DNA of 64,000 nt, from positions 1-64,000 of the forward strand of contig NZ_JBAFWZ010000001.1 in NCBI RefSeq assembly GCF_036662795.1, read 5' to 3'. Positions 8,311 to 17,886 of this stretch are shown here, in pieces. The notes under the pieces are model-generated. The model was not told the origin of the DNA and made no database searches. It saw nothing but the letters and a program-made list of their open reading frames with translations. Position 1 is the stretch's first letter. Each line of letters starts with the position of its first letter. The stretch is from Lysinibacillus_B sp036662795. Lineage in GTDB: Bacteria > Bacillota > Bacilli > Bacillales_A > Planococcaceae. The position numbers and the translations under genes are program-made.

Positions 8311-9672
8311 ATGAAAAAAGTATTAATTGCAAACCGTGGTGAAATTGCAGTACGTATTATTCGTGCATGTAAAGAACTAGGTATTTCAACAGTCGCAGTA
8401 TATTCAGAGGCAGATGCTGATGCACTTCACGTAAAGCTTGCAGACGAGGCATATTGCATTGGTCCAAAATTATCGAAAGACTCATATTTAAGTTTCCCAG
8501 CTGTATTAGGCGTAGCGCAAAAAACAGGTGCTGACGGCATTCACCCTGGCTACGGGTTCCTAGCAGAAAACGCTGATTTTGCAGAGGCTTGTGAAAACGC
8601 TGGTATTAAATTTATCGGTCCATCATCACACTCAATCAAAATCATGGGTATTAAAGACGTTGCGCGTTCTGAAATGGAAAAAGCAAACGTTCCTTTAGTT
8701 CCAGGTACAGGTATCGTTCCTGATATCGAAACAGGTAAAGAATGGGCTGCAAAAATCGGTTACCCAGTTATCATCAAAGCAACTGCTGGTGGTGGCGGTA
8801 AAGGGATCCGTGTAGCTCGTACAGAAGAAGATCTTGTAAAAGGTATCGAAATTACACAAAAAGAGGCTGCTGCAGCATTCGGTAACCCAGGTGTATACTT
8901 AGAGAAATTTATCGAGTTCTTCCGTCACTGTGAAATTCAAGTATTAGCAGATGGTCATGGAAATGTTGTTCACCTTGGTGAGCGTGACTGTACAGTTCAA
9001 CGTCGTATGCAAAAACTTGTTGAAGAAGCTCCATCTCCAGCGTTATCAGAAGAACGCCGTGCAGAAATGGGTGAAGCAGCAGTTAAAGCAGCTATTGCTT
9101 GTAACTATGAGGGTGCTGGTACGATTGAGTTTATCTACGACTATCAGGAAGACCGTTTCTACTTCATGGAAATGAACACTCGTATCCAAGTAGAGCATCC
9201 AGTAACTGAAATGATCACTGGTGTTGACTTAGTTCAACAACAATTAAAAATTGCTAGTGGAGCTAAGCTTCCATTCAAGCAAAAAGATATTAAAATCAAT
9301 GGTTGGGCAATTGAGTGCCGTATCAACGCTGAGAACGCATACAAAAACTTCATGCCATCAGCTGGTACAGTAGACACTTACGTAACACCAGGTGGTTACG
9401 GAGTACGTATCGATTCAGCAGTATACGCTGGCTACACAATCCCACCATTCTACGATTCAATGGTTGCAAAGCTAATCGTTCACGCAGATACTCGTGAAGA
9501 AGCAATTGCAAAAATGAACCGTGCACTTTCTGAGTTCGAAGTTTCTGGTCCTGGAATCAACACGACAATTCCATTCCACCAAGCACTAATGAACAACGAA
9601 GTATTCCAATCTGCTAAATTCAATACGAAGTTCCTAGAAGAGAACGATGTATTAGGTGTAGCAAAAAAATAA
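8311..9672 (+). CDS. accC: Acetyl-CoA carboxylase biotin carboxylase subunit
   Basis: 453 residues, the normal length. The N-terminal KKVLIANRGEIAVRIIRACK, the ATP-grasp glycine loop KATAGGGGKGIR (about 159-170), HCEIQVLADGHGNV and the MNTRIQVEHPVTE active-site motif are all present. It carboxylates biotin on AccB using ATP and bicarbonate. It is co-transcribed with accB. It might also serve the carboxyltransferase at 44543-46102, which has no biotin carboxylase beside it, though that is speculation. Confidence 0.97.
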   Translation: MKKVLIANRGEIAVRIIRACKELGISTVAVYSEADADALHVKLADEAYCIGPKLSKDSYLSFPAVLGVAQKTGADGIHPGYGFLAENADFAEACENAGIKFIGPSSHSIKIMGIKDVARSEMEKANVPLVPGTGIVPDIETGKEWAAKIGYPVIIKATAGGGGKGIRVARTEEDLVKGIEITQKEAAAAFGNPGVYLEKFIEFFRHCEIQVLADGHGNVVHLGERDCTVQRRMQKLVEEAPSPALSEERRAEMGEAAVKAAIACNYEGAGTIEFIYDYQEDRFYFMEMNTRIQVEHPVTEMITGVDLVQQQLKIASGAKLPFKQKDIKINGWAIECRINAENAYKNFMPSAGTVDTYVTPGGYGVRIDSAVYAGYTIPPFYDSMVAKLIVHADTREEAIAKMNRALSEFEVSGPGINTTIPFHQALMNNEVFQSAKFNTKFLEENDVLGVAKK

Positions 9673-9740
9673 TTGTTTCGTAGATTCGAAACAACCAAAT
9701 ATAAAAACCTTCTAACTTTTTGGAGTTAGAGGGTTTTTAT
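9673..9740 (+). terminator. Two hairpins ending the accBC operon
   Basis: TTGTTTCG/CGAAACAA (9673-9694) is a perfect 8-bp hairpin directly after the stop. It is followed by AAAAACCTTCTAAC/GTTAGAGGGTTTTT (9703-9738) with a U-rich end. The second is the likely terminator. Confidence 0.75.
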
Positions 9741-9770
9741 TGTTAAGGGCCATCTTTAATTGATTCCCTT

Positions 9771-9956
9771 CTAGTTTCTCTTCATATCAAAAAAGGCTAT
9801 AGTTCCGCATATTATTACACCTAATCCAAATAAAGCAGTCATAAACCAATCATCGCCCCAATTTCTTATGGCACTATACAAGCAACCTAAAGCAACAGCT
9901 AGTGCAGCGAATTTAGATCTCCATTTTTCTATTTTTGAAGCTTTTTCGTTAGACAA
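9771..9956 (-). CDS. Small two-helix membrane protein, unknown function
   Basis: 61 residues if started at TTG 9956, which is preceded by TTGGAGG at 8 bp spacing. The upstream in-frame TTG at 9971 would place the ribosome site inside the coding region. A charged N-terminus (about 1-12) is followed by two hydrophobic segments (about 13-29 and 38-56) and a basic tail. I do not recognise the family. It stands alone and convergent to accC. Confidence 0.5.
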   Translation of the reverse strand: MSNEKASKIEKWRSKFAALAVALGCLYSAIRNWGDDWFMTALFGLGVIICGTIAFFDMKRN

Positions 9957-10300
9957 AATATTTTCCTCCAATACTGTGGCTATATGCTAAAGGGATATTT
10001 GATAAATATAATACCTCGTAGGAGCCCTGGTCGAACAATAGTCGCCAATCTATAAAACTTCATTTTAGGCATAAAACAATCTTAAAATAGTATAACACGT
10101 TGGAAGATAAATGGTAAAATAGAGGCAATTGATGTTGCTTTTACTATCTGTTGATTCCAGGGATTTATAAATCATAATCAATCATTTATCAATTTATCTA
10201 TACTTTCCGAAAGCGCCTGGATAAAAAGTGTAGTATACTATAGAGGTAGATAAGTGTTGGGAAGAAACGGCTTGTTTCTTTGCCTAAAGAGAGGATGGAA

Positions 10301-10708
10301 ATGATGGCTGAGAAAATAACAAAATCATTTGCACAATCAACACCGGTTGGAAAAGAAGAGTTAGGGCAAATTGAGGTAGCACCAGAAGTAATTGAAGTTA
10401 TCGCTGGTATTGCGACGACGGATGTTGAGGGTGTAGCAGCAACACGTGGTAACTTTGCATCAGGTGTTGTTGAACGCTTCGGTAAAAAAGTGCATTCTAA
10501 GGGAATAAAAACATCCACAACAGATGAAGGGCAGCTTGTTATTGACGTGTTCTGCTCCGTGAAATATGGTTTCTCCATTCCAAAGGTTGCGAAAGAGGTA
10601 CAAACTTCGATTCGCCAAGCTATATTAAATATGCTTGCGATTGAAACGAATGAAGTAAATGTACACATTACAGCAATCCAATTTGAGAATGCTCAAGTTA
10701 CAGAGTAA
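10301..10708 (+). CDS. yqhY: Asp23/Gls24 family protein YqhY
   Basis: 135 residues from ATG 10301, chosen because AAAGAGAGG lies at suitable spacing; ATG 10304 and an upstream TTG at 10280 are alternatives. The Asp23 core is recognisable in VAPEVIEVIAGIATTDVEGV, the FGKKVHSKGI region and VNVHITAIQF. In Bacillus, YqhY is encoded with accBC and has been linked to control of acetyl-CoA carboxylase activity and lipid homeostasis. The same neighbourhood is kept here, but with its own promoter region and an accC terminator in between. Confidence 0.88.
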   Translation: MMAEKITKSFAQSTPVGKEELGQIEVAPEVIEVIAGIATTDVEGVAATRGNFASGVVERFGKKVHSKGIKTSTTDEGQLVIDVFCSVKYGFSIPKVAKEVQTSIRQAILNMLAIETNEVNVHITAIQFENAQVTE

Positions 10709-10732
10709 CAACTGCATAAGATAAAGGAATAT

Positions 10733-10766
10733 AAAAACGCTTGGGAAAAAATCCAAGCGTTTTTAT
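10733..10766. terminator. Bidirectional terminator between convergent genes
   Basis: AAAAACGCTTGG (10733-10744) pairs with CCAAGCGTTTTT (10753-10764). T tracts on both strands serve yqhY and the convergent acetyltransferase gene. Confidence 0.85.
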
Positions 10767-10807
10767 ATTCAGTTTTAATAAATAATGACAAGCATCTATT
10801 TGTCCGT

Positions 10808-11362
10808 TTACTTTGAATTTATAAAGTAAATTAAGTTGTCAGTCCATTCATCAAATTCGAAAATAAATCCTTTTCTTACACATTCAAATCTCATACCAAC
10901 ACTTTCTGCTAATTTTATTGAAGGTGTATTATCGAGATTAATGTGTGCTTCGATACGGTGGTAATGTAGTTTTTCAAAAGCGAGTCTTATTGCACCTTTT
11001 ACAGACTCCTTACCATATCCTTGGCTCCAAAAATGGTTGTGAATCGTATATCCACATCTTGCCCATTGAAATTCATCCCTCATAATGGTTGAGAAATCAA
11101 CTGTACCTAAATGAACATGATCTTCTTTTCGGAAAATACCAAATACATACACTTTGTCCTCTGAAGCCATTCTTTGGTGGTTATGCACTAATTTTTCAAA
11201 CCAATCTATAGTACAAATACTCATATCTATTTTACCGTCGTCATATTTGTGTTGAGAAGGCATTCGATTATTAAATTGGGTTAACCAATGCAAATAATCC
11301 TCTTTATTATATGGCCTTAATATTAATCTATTTGTTTCTAAAGAATGGTTAAACTGACTCAA
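10808..11362 (-). CDS. GNAT family N-acetyltransferase (RimJ/RimL-like)
   Basis: 184 residues with the RimJ/RimL-type GNAT layout: the N-terminal LETNRLILRPYNKEDY, the acetyl-CoA site WSQGYGKESVKGAIRLAF (about 113-130), then HRIEAHINLDNTPSIKLAESVGM. It transfers an acetyl group from acetyl-CoA to an unknown amine, either a protein N-terminus or a small molecule. The TTG start at 11362 has GGAGATGC in front. It is not part of the conserved gene order and lies at the left edge of the glp insertion. Confidence 0.85.
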   Translation of the reverse strand: MSQFNHSLETNRLILRPYNKEDYLHWLTQFNNRMPSQHKYDDGKIDMSICTIDWFEKLVHNHQRMASEDKVYVFGIFRKEDHVHLGTVDFSTIMRDEFQWARCGYTIHNHFWSQGYGKESVKGAIRLAFEKLHYHRIEAHINLDNTPSIKLAESVGMRFECVRKGFIFEFDEWTDNLIYFINSK

Positions 11363-11613
11363 ATAAGCATCTCCTTACGTAGTATTTCTTTTCATATAAC
11401 TATTGTTGTATTATTTTACCATAATTTTAATGAAATTATTTTTAAATATCTCTACTAAATTTTGCTTTTGGAGCGTCTTTATGACCAGCCTCCAATTTCA
11501 CCTGATGCTTTTTCGCTATCTGTTTCTTCAGGTATTGAATAATTCTCGTTTAACCGCACATATAATGCACTGAAAATAGTCAATAATAATTTTTAAAACG
11601 AAGAGGTGGTATT

Positions 11614-13248
11614 TTGAGAACATTCTCTGTATTAGATAGGGAATTACTGATATCGAATGCTGAACAGGAAATAGTAGATTTACTTATTATTGGGGGAGGG
11701 ATAACAGGGGCTGGTATTGCCTTGGATGCAGTTACTAGAGGCTTATCAGTCGTGTTAGTGGAGATGCAGGATTTTGCAAGCGGTACTTCAAGCAGGTCTA
11801 CAAAGCTTGTTCATGGTGGTTTACGTTATTTAAAGCAGCTCGAGATTAAAGAGGTTGCAGAATTAGGGCGTGAACGCGAAATTGTATATGAAAACGCTCC
11901 ACATGTAACGACGCCAATTTGGATGCTGCTGCCTTTTCACGAAGGTGGAACATTCGGTAAGTTTACAACATCTATCGGGTTAAATGTTTATGATAGGTTA
12001 GCGGGTGTAAAACGGAATGAGCGTCGTTTTATGCTTTCAAGAGAAGAAACGCTAGCTAGGGAGCCACTCCTAAAAGCACAAGGGTTACTTGGTGGTGGGA
12101 TGTATGTCGAATATCGTACGGACGATGCAAGATTAACAATAGAGGTAATAAAAGCAGCGAATGATCGTGGAGCACAACTATTTAATTATATGAAAGCAAT
12201 CGCTATTGACGCAGAAAGTTCCCCATTTATAACGGTTACTGTTGAGGATGGGCTAACAGGGAAGCGACATAACATTAGGGCAAAAAAAGTGGTGAATGCA
12301 GCGGGTCCGTGGGTTGACCAAGTACGATCTTTAGAAGGCGAGGTAAAAGGGAAGCATATCATTTTGTCTAAAGGGATTCACTTAGTGTTTGATGGTTCTG
12401 ACTTCCCGTTACATCAAGCAATTTATTTTGATTCCCCAGATAATCGTATGGTCTTTGCTATTCCTCGTGATGGGAAAACGTATGTAGGTACGACGGATAC
12501 GTTTTATAAAGGGGATCCGAATGATTTACGTATTACCGACGAAGACGCTGCATATATTTTACAAGCAATCTCTTATATGTTCCCTAACTTAACATTAAAT
12601 AGTACACATATTGAATCGGGTTGGGTAGGTGTACGACCTCTTATTCATGAAGAGGGGAAAAGTCCATCTGAGATTTCGCGTAAGGATGAAATTTGGAAAT
12701 CGAAACATGGGGTTATCACGATTGCTGGTGGCAAACTTACTGGATATCGTAAAATGGCAGAAAAAATAGTAGATGTCATTTGTCAACAATTACAGAAAGA
12801 AACTAATAATACCTATTTACCGTGTGCAACTAAAAAAATGCCTATTTCTGGTGGGGATTTGTTTGGTTCAAAGTATTTTGAGCAGTATGTTCTTGCAAAA
12901 CGTGTGAAAGGGGAGATGCTTGGATTAGCTGAGGAAAGTGAGCGGCTAGTTCGACTGTATGGCACGAATATAGAAATTGTTTTTCAACATGTAAGGGAAG
13001 CAACAGGTTTACTACCTCCTGCGATATATGCACAGCTTATGTATAGTATATATAATGAATCCATTGCAAAACCGGTTGACTTCTTTATTCGTCGAACTGG
13101 CGCATTATATTTCAATATTTCCTTTGTTAATCAGTATAAATTTGATGTGATTCAAACGATGAGTAACATGTTTAATTGGTCTGAGGAAATAGAAAAGGTG
13201 TATCGGGATGAATTAGAGGATGAAATACGTATGGTAAGAGCTGAATAA
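11614..13248 (+). CDS. glpD: Aerobic glycerol-3-phosphate dehydrogenase
   Basis: 544-residue FAD enzyme that oxidises glycerol-3-phosphate to dihydroxyacetone phosphate at the membrane and passes electrons to quinone. The Rossmann motif DLLIIGGGITGAGIALDA is at about 22-39, followed by the GTSSRSTKLVHGGLRYL motif and the C-terminal cap domain. The TTG start at 11614 is preceded by AAGAGGTGG. It heads a tight glpD-glpF-glpK operon (14 and 12 bp gaps). B. subtilis has glpD separate and downstream of glpFK, so the order is different here. I saw no GlpP antiterminator hairpin in the leader. Confidence 0.95.
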   Translation: MRTFSVLDRELLISNAEQEIVDLLIIGGGITGAGIALDAVTRGLSVVLVEMQDFASGTSSRSTKLVHGGLRYLKQLEIKEVAELGREREIVYENAPHVTTPIWMLLPFHEGGTFGKFTTSIGLNVYDRLAGVKRNERRFMLSREETLAREPLLKAQGLLGGGMYVEYRTDDARLTIEVIKAANDRGAQLFNYMKAIAIDAESSPFITVTVEDGLTGKRHNIRAKKVVNAAGPWVDQVRSLEGEVKGKHIILSKGIHLVFDGSDFPLHQAIYFDSPDNRMVFAIPRDGKTYVGTTDTFYKGDPNDLRITDEDAAYILQAISYMFPNLTLNSTHIESGWVGVRPLIHEEGKSPSEISRKDEIWKSKHGVITIAGGKLTGYRKMAEKIVDVICQQLQKETNNTYLPCATKKMPISGGDLFGSKYFEQYVLAKRVKGEMLGLAEESERLVRLYGTNIEIVFQHVREATGLLPPAIYAQLMYSIYNESIAKPVDFFIRRTGALYFNISFVNQYKFDVIQTMSNMFNWSEEIEKVYRDELEDEIRMVRAE

Positions 13249-13262
13249 AAGGAGGAGAACAA

Positions 13263-14060
13263 TTGTCAGCTTTTTTAGGGGAAGTCATTGGTACGATGAT
13301 TCTCATTTTATTTGGGGGCGGGGTCGTTGCAGGTAGTTTGCTGAAAAACTCTAAAGCTGAAAATAGTGGATGGGTAGTGATAACAATTGCCTGGGGTCTT
13401 GCTGTAGCAATTGCAGCGTATTCAGTGGGCGGGATTAGCGGCGCACATTTAAATCCTGCATTAACAATTGGACTTGCTACCATTGGAGAATTCGCTTGGA
13501 GTGATGTGCCGGTATATATTGTTGCACAAATGATTGGTGCGATTTTAGGTGGAATTATAGTATTTTTTGCTTATAGTGCACATTGGGGTTTAACGAATAA
13601 TCCAGATTTAAAGCTAGCGGTGTTTGCAACAGCTCCTGCAGTCCGTAATACAGCGGCTAATATTGCAACCGAGTTAATTGGTACGTTTGCGCTTGTCCTT
13701 GGTATACTTGCAATAGGGGCAAATGAATTTACAGAAGGGTTAAATCCCATTATAGTTGGTGCACTTATTATTGGTATTGGGATGAGTTTAGGAGGACCGA
13801 CTGGTTACGCAATTAATCCAGCACGTGATTTAGGCCCGCGTATCGCGCACTATTTCTTACCGATTCCTGGTAAACGTGATTCTGATTGGTCTTATTCCTG
13901 GATCCCAGTCGTAGGGCCAATTATCGGTGGGATGTTCGGCGCTTTATTTTATAAGCAATTTTTCTTAGATGAAAATACAATGTTATTCTGGATTGTATTA
14001 GTCGTTGTGTTGGCGATTTTTGCGGCAGCTTATAAATCAACAGTGAAAAGCAGTGTATAG
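13263..14060 (+). CDS. glpF: Glycerol uptake facilitator (aquaglyceroporin)
   Basis: 265-residue MIP-family channel with six membrane helices and both NPA boxes: SGAHLNPALTIG (about 60) and YAINPARDLGPR (about 183). The Asp after the second NPA box (NPARD) is typical of glycerol-conducting members. The TTG start has a strong AAGGAGGAG site. It lets glycerol in by facilitated diffusion for the kinase encoded next. Confidence 0.95.
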   Translation: MSAFLGEVIGTMILILFGGGVVAGSLLKNSKAENSGWVVITIAWGLAVAIAAYSVGGISGAHLNPALTIGLATIGEFAWSDVPVYIVAQMIGAILGGIIVFFAYSAHWGLTNNPDLKLAVFATAPAVRNTAANIATELIGTFALVLGILAIGANEFTEGLNPIIVGALIIGIGMSLGGPTGYAINPARDLGPRIAHYFLPIPGKRDSDWSYSWIPVVGPIIGGMFGALFYKQFFLDENTMLFWIVLVVVLAIFAAAYKSTVKSSV

Positions 14061-14072
14061 GGGGATATAGAA

Positions 14073-15563
14073 ATGGAAAAGTACATTATGGCACTTGATC
14101 AAGGAACGACTAGTTCAAGAGCGATTCTATTTGATAATAAAGGAAATGTTGCGCATGTTGCACAACGAGAATTTAAACAGCACTTTCCTAAATCAGGCTG
14201 GGTAGAGCATAGTCCCGCAGAAATTTGGAGTTCAATTTTATCTGTAATTGCTACAGTATTATCAGAGAATAATATTCAAGCTACTCAAATTGAGGGTATT
14301 GGTATAACGAATCAACGTGAAACGACTGTTGTATGGGATAAAAATACAGGTGAACCTATATACAATGCGATTGTATGGCAATCTCGTCAAACAGTTGAAA
14401 TCTGTGAAGAGCTAAAAGAGGCTGGTCATGATGAGATGGTACGAGAAAAGACGGGCTTACTAATTGATGCCTATTTTTCTGGCACAAAAGTCAAATGGAT
14501 ATTGGATCATGTTGAAGGTGCTCGTGAGAAGGCTGAAAATGGTGAATTATTATTCGGCACGATTGATACGTGGGTTATTTGGAAGTTAACTGAGGGTGCT
14601 GTACATGTCACGGACTACTCTAATGCATCACGAACATTAATGTATAATATTTATGATTTGAAATGGGATGAGGATTTGCTGGAAATCTTAAATGTCCCAT
14701 CATCAATGCTGCCGGAAGTTCGTCCTTCATCCGAAATTTACGGTGAAGTAGCGAGTAAACATTTCTTTGGTTATTCACCGCCAATCTCTGGAATTGCTGG
14801 GGATCAACAAGCTGCGCTGTTCGGACAGGCTTGTTATGAAAAAGGGATGGTAAAAAATACGTATGGCACAGGTTGCTTTATGTTAATGAATACAGGTGAA
14901 GAGGCCGTTCGTTCAGAGCACGGTCTACTTACAACGATTGCTTGGGGAATTGATGGTAAAGTCAATTACGCTTTAGAGGGCAGTATTTTTGTAGCAGGAT
15001 CGGCTATTCAATGGTTACGCGATGGCCTACGGATGTTTAGAAGTTCTGCAGAAAGCGAAGCTTATGCAACAAAGGTTGAGGATGCGGATGGTGTTTATGT
15101 TGTACCTGCCTTCGTGGGTCTAGGAACTCCATACTGGGATAGTGATGTACGCGGAGCAGTATTTGGACTAACACGTGGTACATCGAAGGAGCATTTTGTA
15201 CGTGCAACATTAGAATCTCTTGCCTACCAAACACGTGATGTATTAGATGCTATGCAATCTGATTCTGGAATCGATTTAAAAACTTTACGTGTAGATGGCG
15301 GAGCTGTTACAAATGACTTTTTAATGCAGTTCCAGGCTGATATTTTAAACGTACCAGTAGATCGTCCGGCAGTTAATGAAACAACTGCCCTAGGAGCAGC
15401 TTATTTAGCGGGTCTAGCAGTTGGCTTCTGGGAGGACCAACAATCGCTACAGGCGCATTGGCAATTAGATCAAAAATTTGACCCGGAAATGGAAGAGGAT
15501 CGTCGAGAACAGCTGTTTAGTGGCTGGCATAAAGCGGTCAAAGCAGCGCAAGTATTTAAATAA
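14073..15563 (+). CDS. glpK: Glycerol kinase
   Basis: 496 residues, the normal length. FGGY-kinase signatures are present: ALDQGTTSSRAILFD at the N-terminus, GITNQRETTVVWD, GIAGDQQAALFGQ and LRVDGGAVTNDFLMQFQAD. Phosphorylates glycerol with ATP. His230, in the KHFFGYS segment just before the GIAGDQ motif, matches the histidine that HPr phosphorylates in Gram-positive glycerol kinases, so PTS-dependent activation is likely. Last gene of the operon, followed by a strong bidirectional terminator. Confidence 0.97.
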   Translation: MEKYIMALDQGTTSSRAILFDNKGNVAHVAQREFKQHFPKSGWVEHSPAEIWSSILSVIATVLSENNIQATQIEGIGITNQRETTVVWDKNTGEPIYNAIVWQSRQTVEICEELKEAGHDEMVREKTGLLIDAYFSGTKVKWILDHVEGAREKAENGELLFGTIDTWVIWKLTEGAVHVTDYSNASRTLMYNIYDLKWDEDLLEILNVPSSMLPEVRPSSEIYGEVASKHFFGYSPPISGIAGDQQAALFGQACYEKGMVKNTYGTGCFMLMNTGEEAVRSEHGLLTTIAWGIDGKVNYALEGSIFVAGSAIQWLRDGLRMFRSSAESEAYATKVEDADGVYVVPAFVGLGTPYWDSDVRGAVFGLTRGTSKEHFVRATLESLAYQTRDVLDAMQSDSGIDLKTLRVDGGAVTNDFLMQFQADILNVPVDRPAVNETTALGAAYLAGLAVGFWEDQQSLQAHWQLDQKFDPEMEEDRREQLFSGWHKAVKAAQVFK

Positions 15564-15572
15564 ATTAAAATT

Positions 15573-15615
15573 AAAAATACGAGAATAGCGTAAAGTGAGC
15601 TATTCTCGTATTTTT
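15573..15615. terminator. Bidirectional terminator after glpK
   Basis: A perfect 17-bp inverted repeat, 15573-15589 against 15599-15615, with A and T tracts at the ends. It serves glpK and the convergent membrane-protein gene. Confidence 0.9.
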
Positions 15616-16229
15616 TATTGCTCGCCAATTCTAAGAAAGAAATGATAGATAGTGTAATGCTGGATGCCTCGAGCGTGCTTTAGTGCCTCTTCTCGAAATT
15701 CTTCATAACGAATTCTATCACCATCTTGGAATGCTAACACAGCCTCGATTAATGGTTTCATCCACTTCTTTGATAATCTGAATGAATTCGCGTCATTCTG
15801 ATTTCCTTGAAAAGCCTGAATTAACGCTAAAGTGTATTGCCCTAGTGGCTGGTCCTTTATCGGTTCTATCGCTTTTTTTGCAGCTTCAAAATCCATTTGT
15901 AGAATAGCTCGATTCGCACCGTATGTAGCTTGCATAAGTGGTGATGGATATTTAGCGAGGATTTTATCGATTGCCTGTATTTGCTCGGATTTTGACCCAT
16001 TAGGTAGTGTTAATGCGTAAGCGTAAAGGGTATGACGCTTATTGGACTTTAAGTAGCCTTGGATAAGCTTAGGGTTTTGAATATAGTAGAGAATGAAAAA
16101 AATATAGGCTAGTCGAATAAGTCCTATTATTAGGATCGTTACTACAAAAAACCAAAATGGAATCGAAAAAACCGCCATAAGTATCCCTGCAATGACCGAA
16201 AAAATAATAATACCGATTGTATAAGTCAT
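15615..16229 (-). CDS. Membrane protein with a TPR-like cytoplasmic part, unknown function
   Basis: 204 residues. Two adjacent hydrophobic segments (about 4-20 and 24-50) are followed by a soluble helical region (about 60-204) whose alternating Ala/Leu pattern (LMQATYGANRAILQMDFEAAKKA) resembles tetratricopeptide-like repeats. AAGGAGT precedes ATG 16229. I do not recognise a named family. It sits convergent to glpK and divergent from nusB, at the right edge of the block that interrupts the usual yqhY-nusB linkage. Confidence 0.7.
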   Translation of the reverse strand: MTYTIGIIIFSVIAGILMAVFSIPFWFFVVTILIIGLIRLAYIFFILYYIQNPKLIQGYLKSNKRHTLYAYALTLPNGSKSEQIQAIDKILAKYPSPLMQATYGANRAILQMDFEAAKKAIEPIKDQPLGQYTLALIQAFQGNQNDANSFRLSKKWMKPLIEAVLAFQDGDRIRYEEFREEALKHARGIQHYTIYHFFLRIGEQ

Positions 16230-16464
16230 CCTCTTACTCCTTGAAATTGAGATTGAAATTATATTTTACCAGATAATTCTATAGAGTCGTATGTTTATAG
16301 AAAAGTTATTATCGGATTATAGAATTTTTTACGCTAAATCTTTAGTAAAACAAGATTTTGCTTCTTTGCTTTGTTGTAATTATCAAAATTTAATTCATAC
16401 TGTGTTAAGACAGTTAAAATGTGCTATTATAGGACTTAATGCCACCAAAGAAGGAGATTTATGA

Positions 16465-16848
16465 ATGAAACGACATGATGCGCGTCAAAAAGCGTTGCAA
16501 GTATTGTTTCAACTAGACAGCACGGAGCTTTCAATTGATGAAGCAATCGGTCACGTTCTTCAGGATGAAGAGACAGATGCTTTTTTTGAAGGGCTTGTTC
16601 GTGGAACAGTTGAACAAAAGGAAAAAATCGACGTAGCGCTAGAAGATAAGCTTGAAAACTGGACGCTTGCTCGTCTACCTAAAATTGAAAGAACGGTATT
16701 ACGTTTATCAGTTTACGAATTATTATTTATGAGAGATACACCGAGTCGTGTCGTGTTAAACGAAGCAATTGAACTGTGTAAAATATTTAGCGATGAAAAA
16801 TCAAGCAAATTCGTTAACGGTGTACTTTCTAAATTTACACAACAATAA
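16465..16848 (+). CDS. nusB: Transcription antitermination factor NusB
   Basis: 127-residue all-helical RNA-binding protein of the rRNA antitermination complex with NusE (S10). The KRHDARQKALQVLFQLD start and ARLPKIERTVLRLSVYELLF / PSRVVLNEAIELCKIFSDEKSSKFVNGVL motifs are diagnostic. AAGGAG precedes the ATG. folD follows after 27 bp, as in Bacillus. Confidence 0.96.
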   Translation: MKRHDARQKALQVLFQLDSTELSIDEAIGHVLQDEETDAFFEGLVRGTVEQKEKIDVALEDKLENWTLARLPKIERTVLRLSVYELLFMRDTPSRVVLNEAIELCKIFSDEKSSKFVNGVLSKFTQQ

Positions 16849-16875
16849 GTAGTGAACATTGGAAGGAGTAATAAC

Positions 16876-17742
16876 ATGTCAAGTGCAATTATTAATGGTA
16901 AAGAAATCGGTCAAGAAATTCGCAAGTCAGTAGCCCAGCGTGTAAAAAAATTAAAAGAGCAAGGCTTAACACCGGGCTTAGCAGTAATCTTAGTAGGGGA
17001 AAACCCTGCTTCTAAAACATACGTAGCAAACAAGCAAAAATCTTGTGAAGCAATTGGTATGTTCTCTGAGCTTATTAAGCTTCCTGAAGATATTTCTGAA
17101 CAAACTTTATTAGATAGAATTCGTGAATTAAACACTCGAAAAGATATTCACGGAATCCTTGTACAGCTTCCTCTTCCAAAGCATATTGATGAGGATGAGG
17201 TCATTGCAACAATTTCTGACGAAAAAGATGTAGATGGCTTCTCACCAGTAAGTGTAGGGAAAATGATGCTAGGACAAGAAACGTACTTACCATGTACTCC
17301 TTTTGGTGTAATGAAGCTGCTTGAGCATTCAAATATTGATGTAGCTGGAAAGCATGCAGTGATTGTTGGTCGTAGTCATATTGTTGGTAAGCCTATGGGT
17401 CAGTTGCTACTTCAAAAGGATGCAACGGTTACATATACGCACTCTAAAACACCGGATTTACCTTCTTTCACGAAGCAGGCTGACATTTTAATCGTTGCAG
17501 TGGGTCGTGCTAAATATATTACAGCAGAGCACGTAAAGCCAGGGGCAGTGGTCATTGATGTTGGTATGAACCGTGATGAAAATAACAAGCTTTGTGGCGA
17601 TGTTGATTTTGCCAATGTTGATGGTGTTGCATCTCACATTACACCGGTGCCAGGTGGTGTAGGTCCAATGACGATTACAATGCTATTAGAAAATACTGTT
17701 CAGGCAGCTGAAAAAACAATAGCACACGACAAAATAAACTAA
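16876..17742 (+). CDS. folD: Bifunctional methylenetetrahydrofolate dehydrogenase/cyclohydrolase
   Basis: 288 residues. It interconverts 5,10-methylene-, methenyl- and 10-formyl-tetrahydrofolate using NADP. YVANKQKSCEAIGM carries the catalytic Tyr and Lys (about 50-63). GILVQLPLPKHI, IVGRSHIVGKPM (nucleotide site) and the C-terminal TPVPGGVGPMTI are family signatures. ATG 16876 with GGAAGGAG is chosen; an in-frame extension to 16852 lacks a ribosome site. Confidence 0.96.
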   Translation: MSSAIINGKEIGQEIRKSVAQRVKKLKEQGLTPGLAVILVGENPASKTYVANKQKSCEAIGMFSELIKLPEDISEQTLLDRIRELNTRKDIHGILVQLPLPKHIDEDEVIATISDEKDVDGFSPVSVGKMMLGQETYLPCTPFGVMKLLEHSNIDVAGKHAVIVGRSHIVGKPMGQLLLQKDATVTYTHSKTPDLPSFTKQADILIVAVGRAKYITAEHVKPGAVVIDVGMNRDENNKLCGDVDFANVDGVASHITPVPGGVGPMTITMLLENTVQAAEKTIAHDKIN

Positions 17743-17766
17743 AACATGTAAAATAATCAATAGAAC

Positions 17767-17830
17767 AGAAGCTGTTTTTCTGAAAGGATAGAAAGTACCC
17801 ATTTATCCTCTAAAGAAACAGCTTTTCTAT
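17767..17830 (+). terminator. Long imperfect hairpin terminator after folD
   Basis: AGAAGCTGTTT (17767-17777) and onward pairs imperfectly with the stretch ending AAACAGCTTTTCT (17816-17828). It is the only termination signal between folD and xseA. Confidence 0.6.
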
Positions 17831-17886
17831 TGTATACATAATAATTTGTTTTCGTACATATCCGAATAAAGGAGTCTGGCGAATTT

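Noticed and set aside
11363..11613. Search for a GlpP-type antiterminator hairpin in the glpD leader
   Set aside because: No convincing terminator/antiterminator pair was seen in the 250 bp before glpD.
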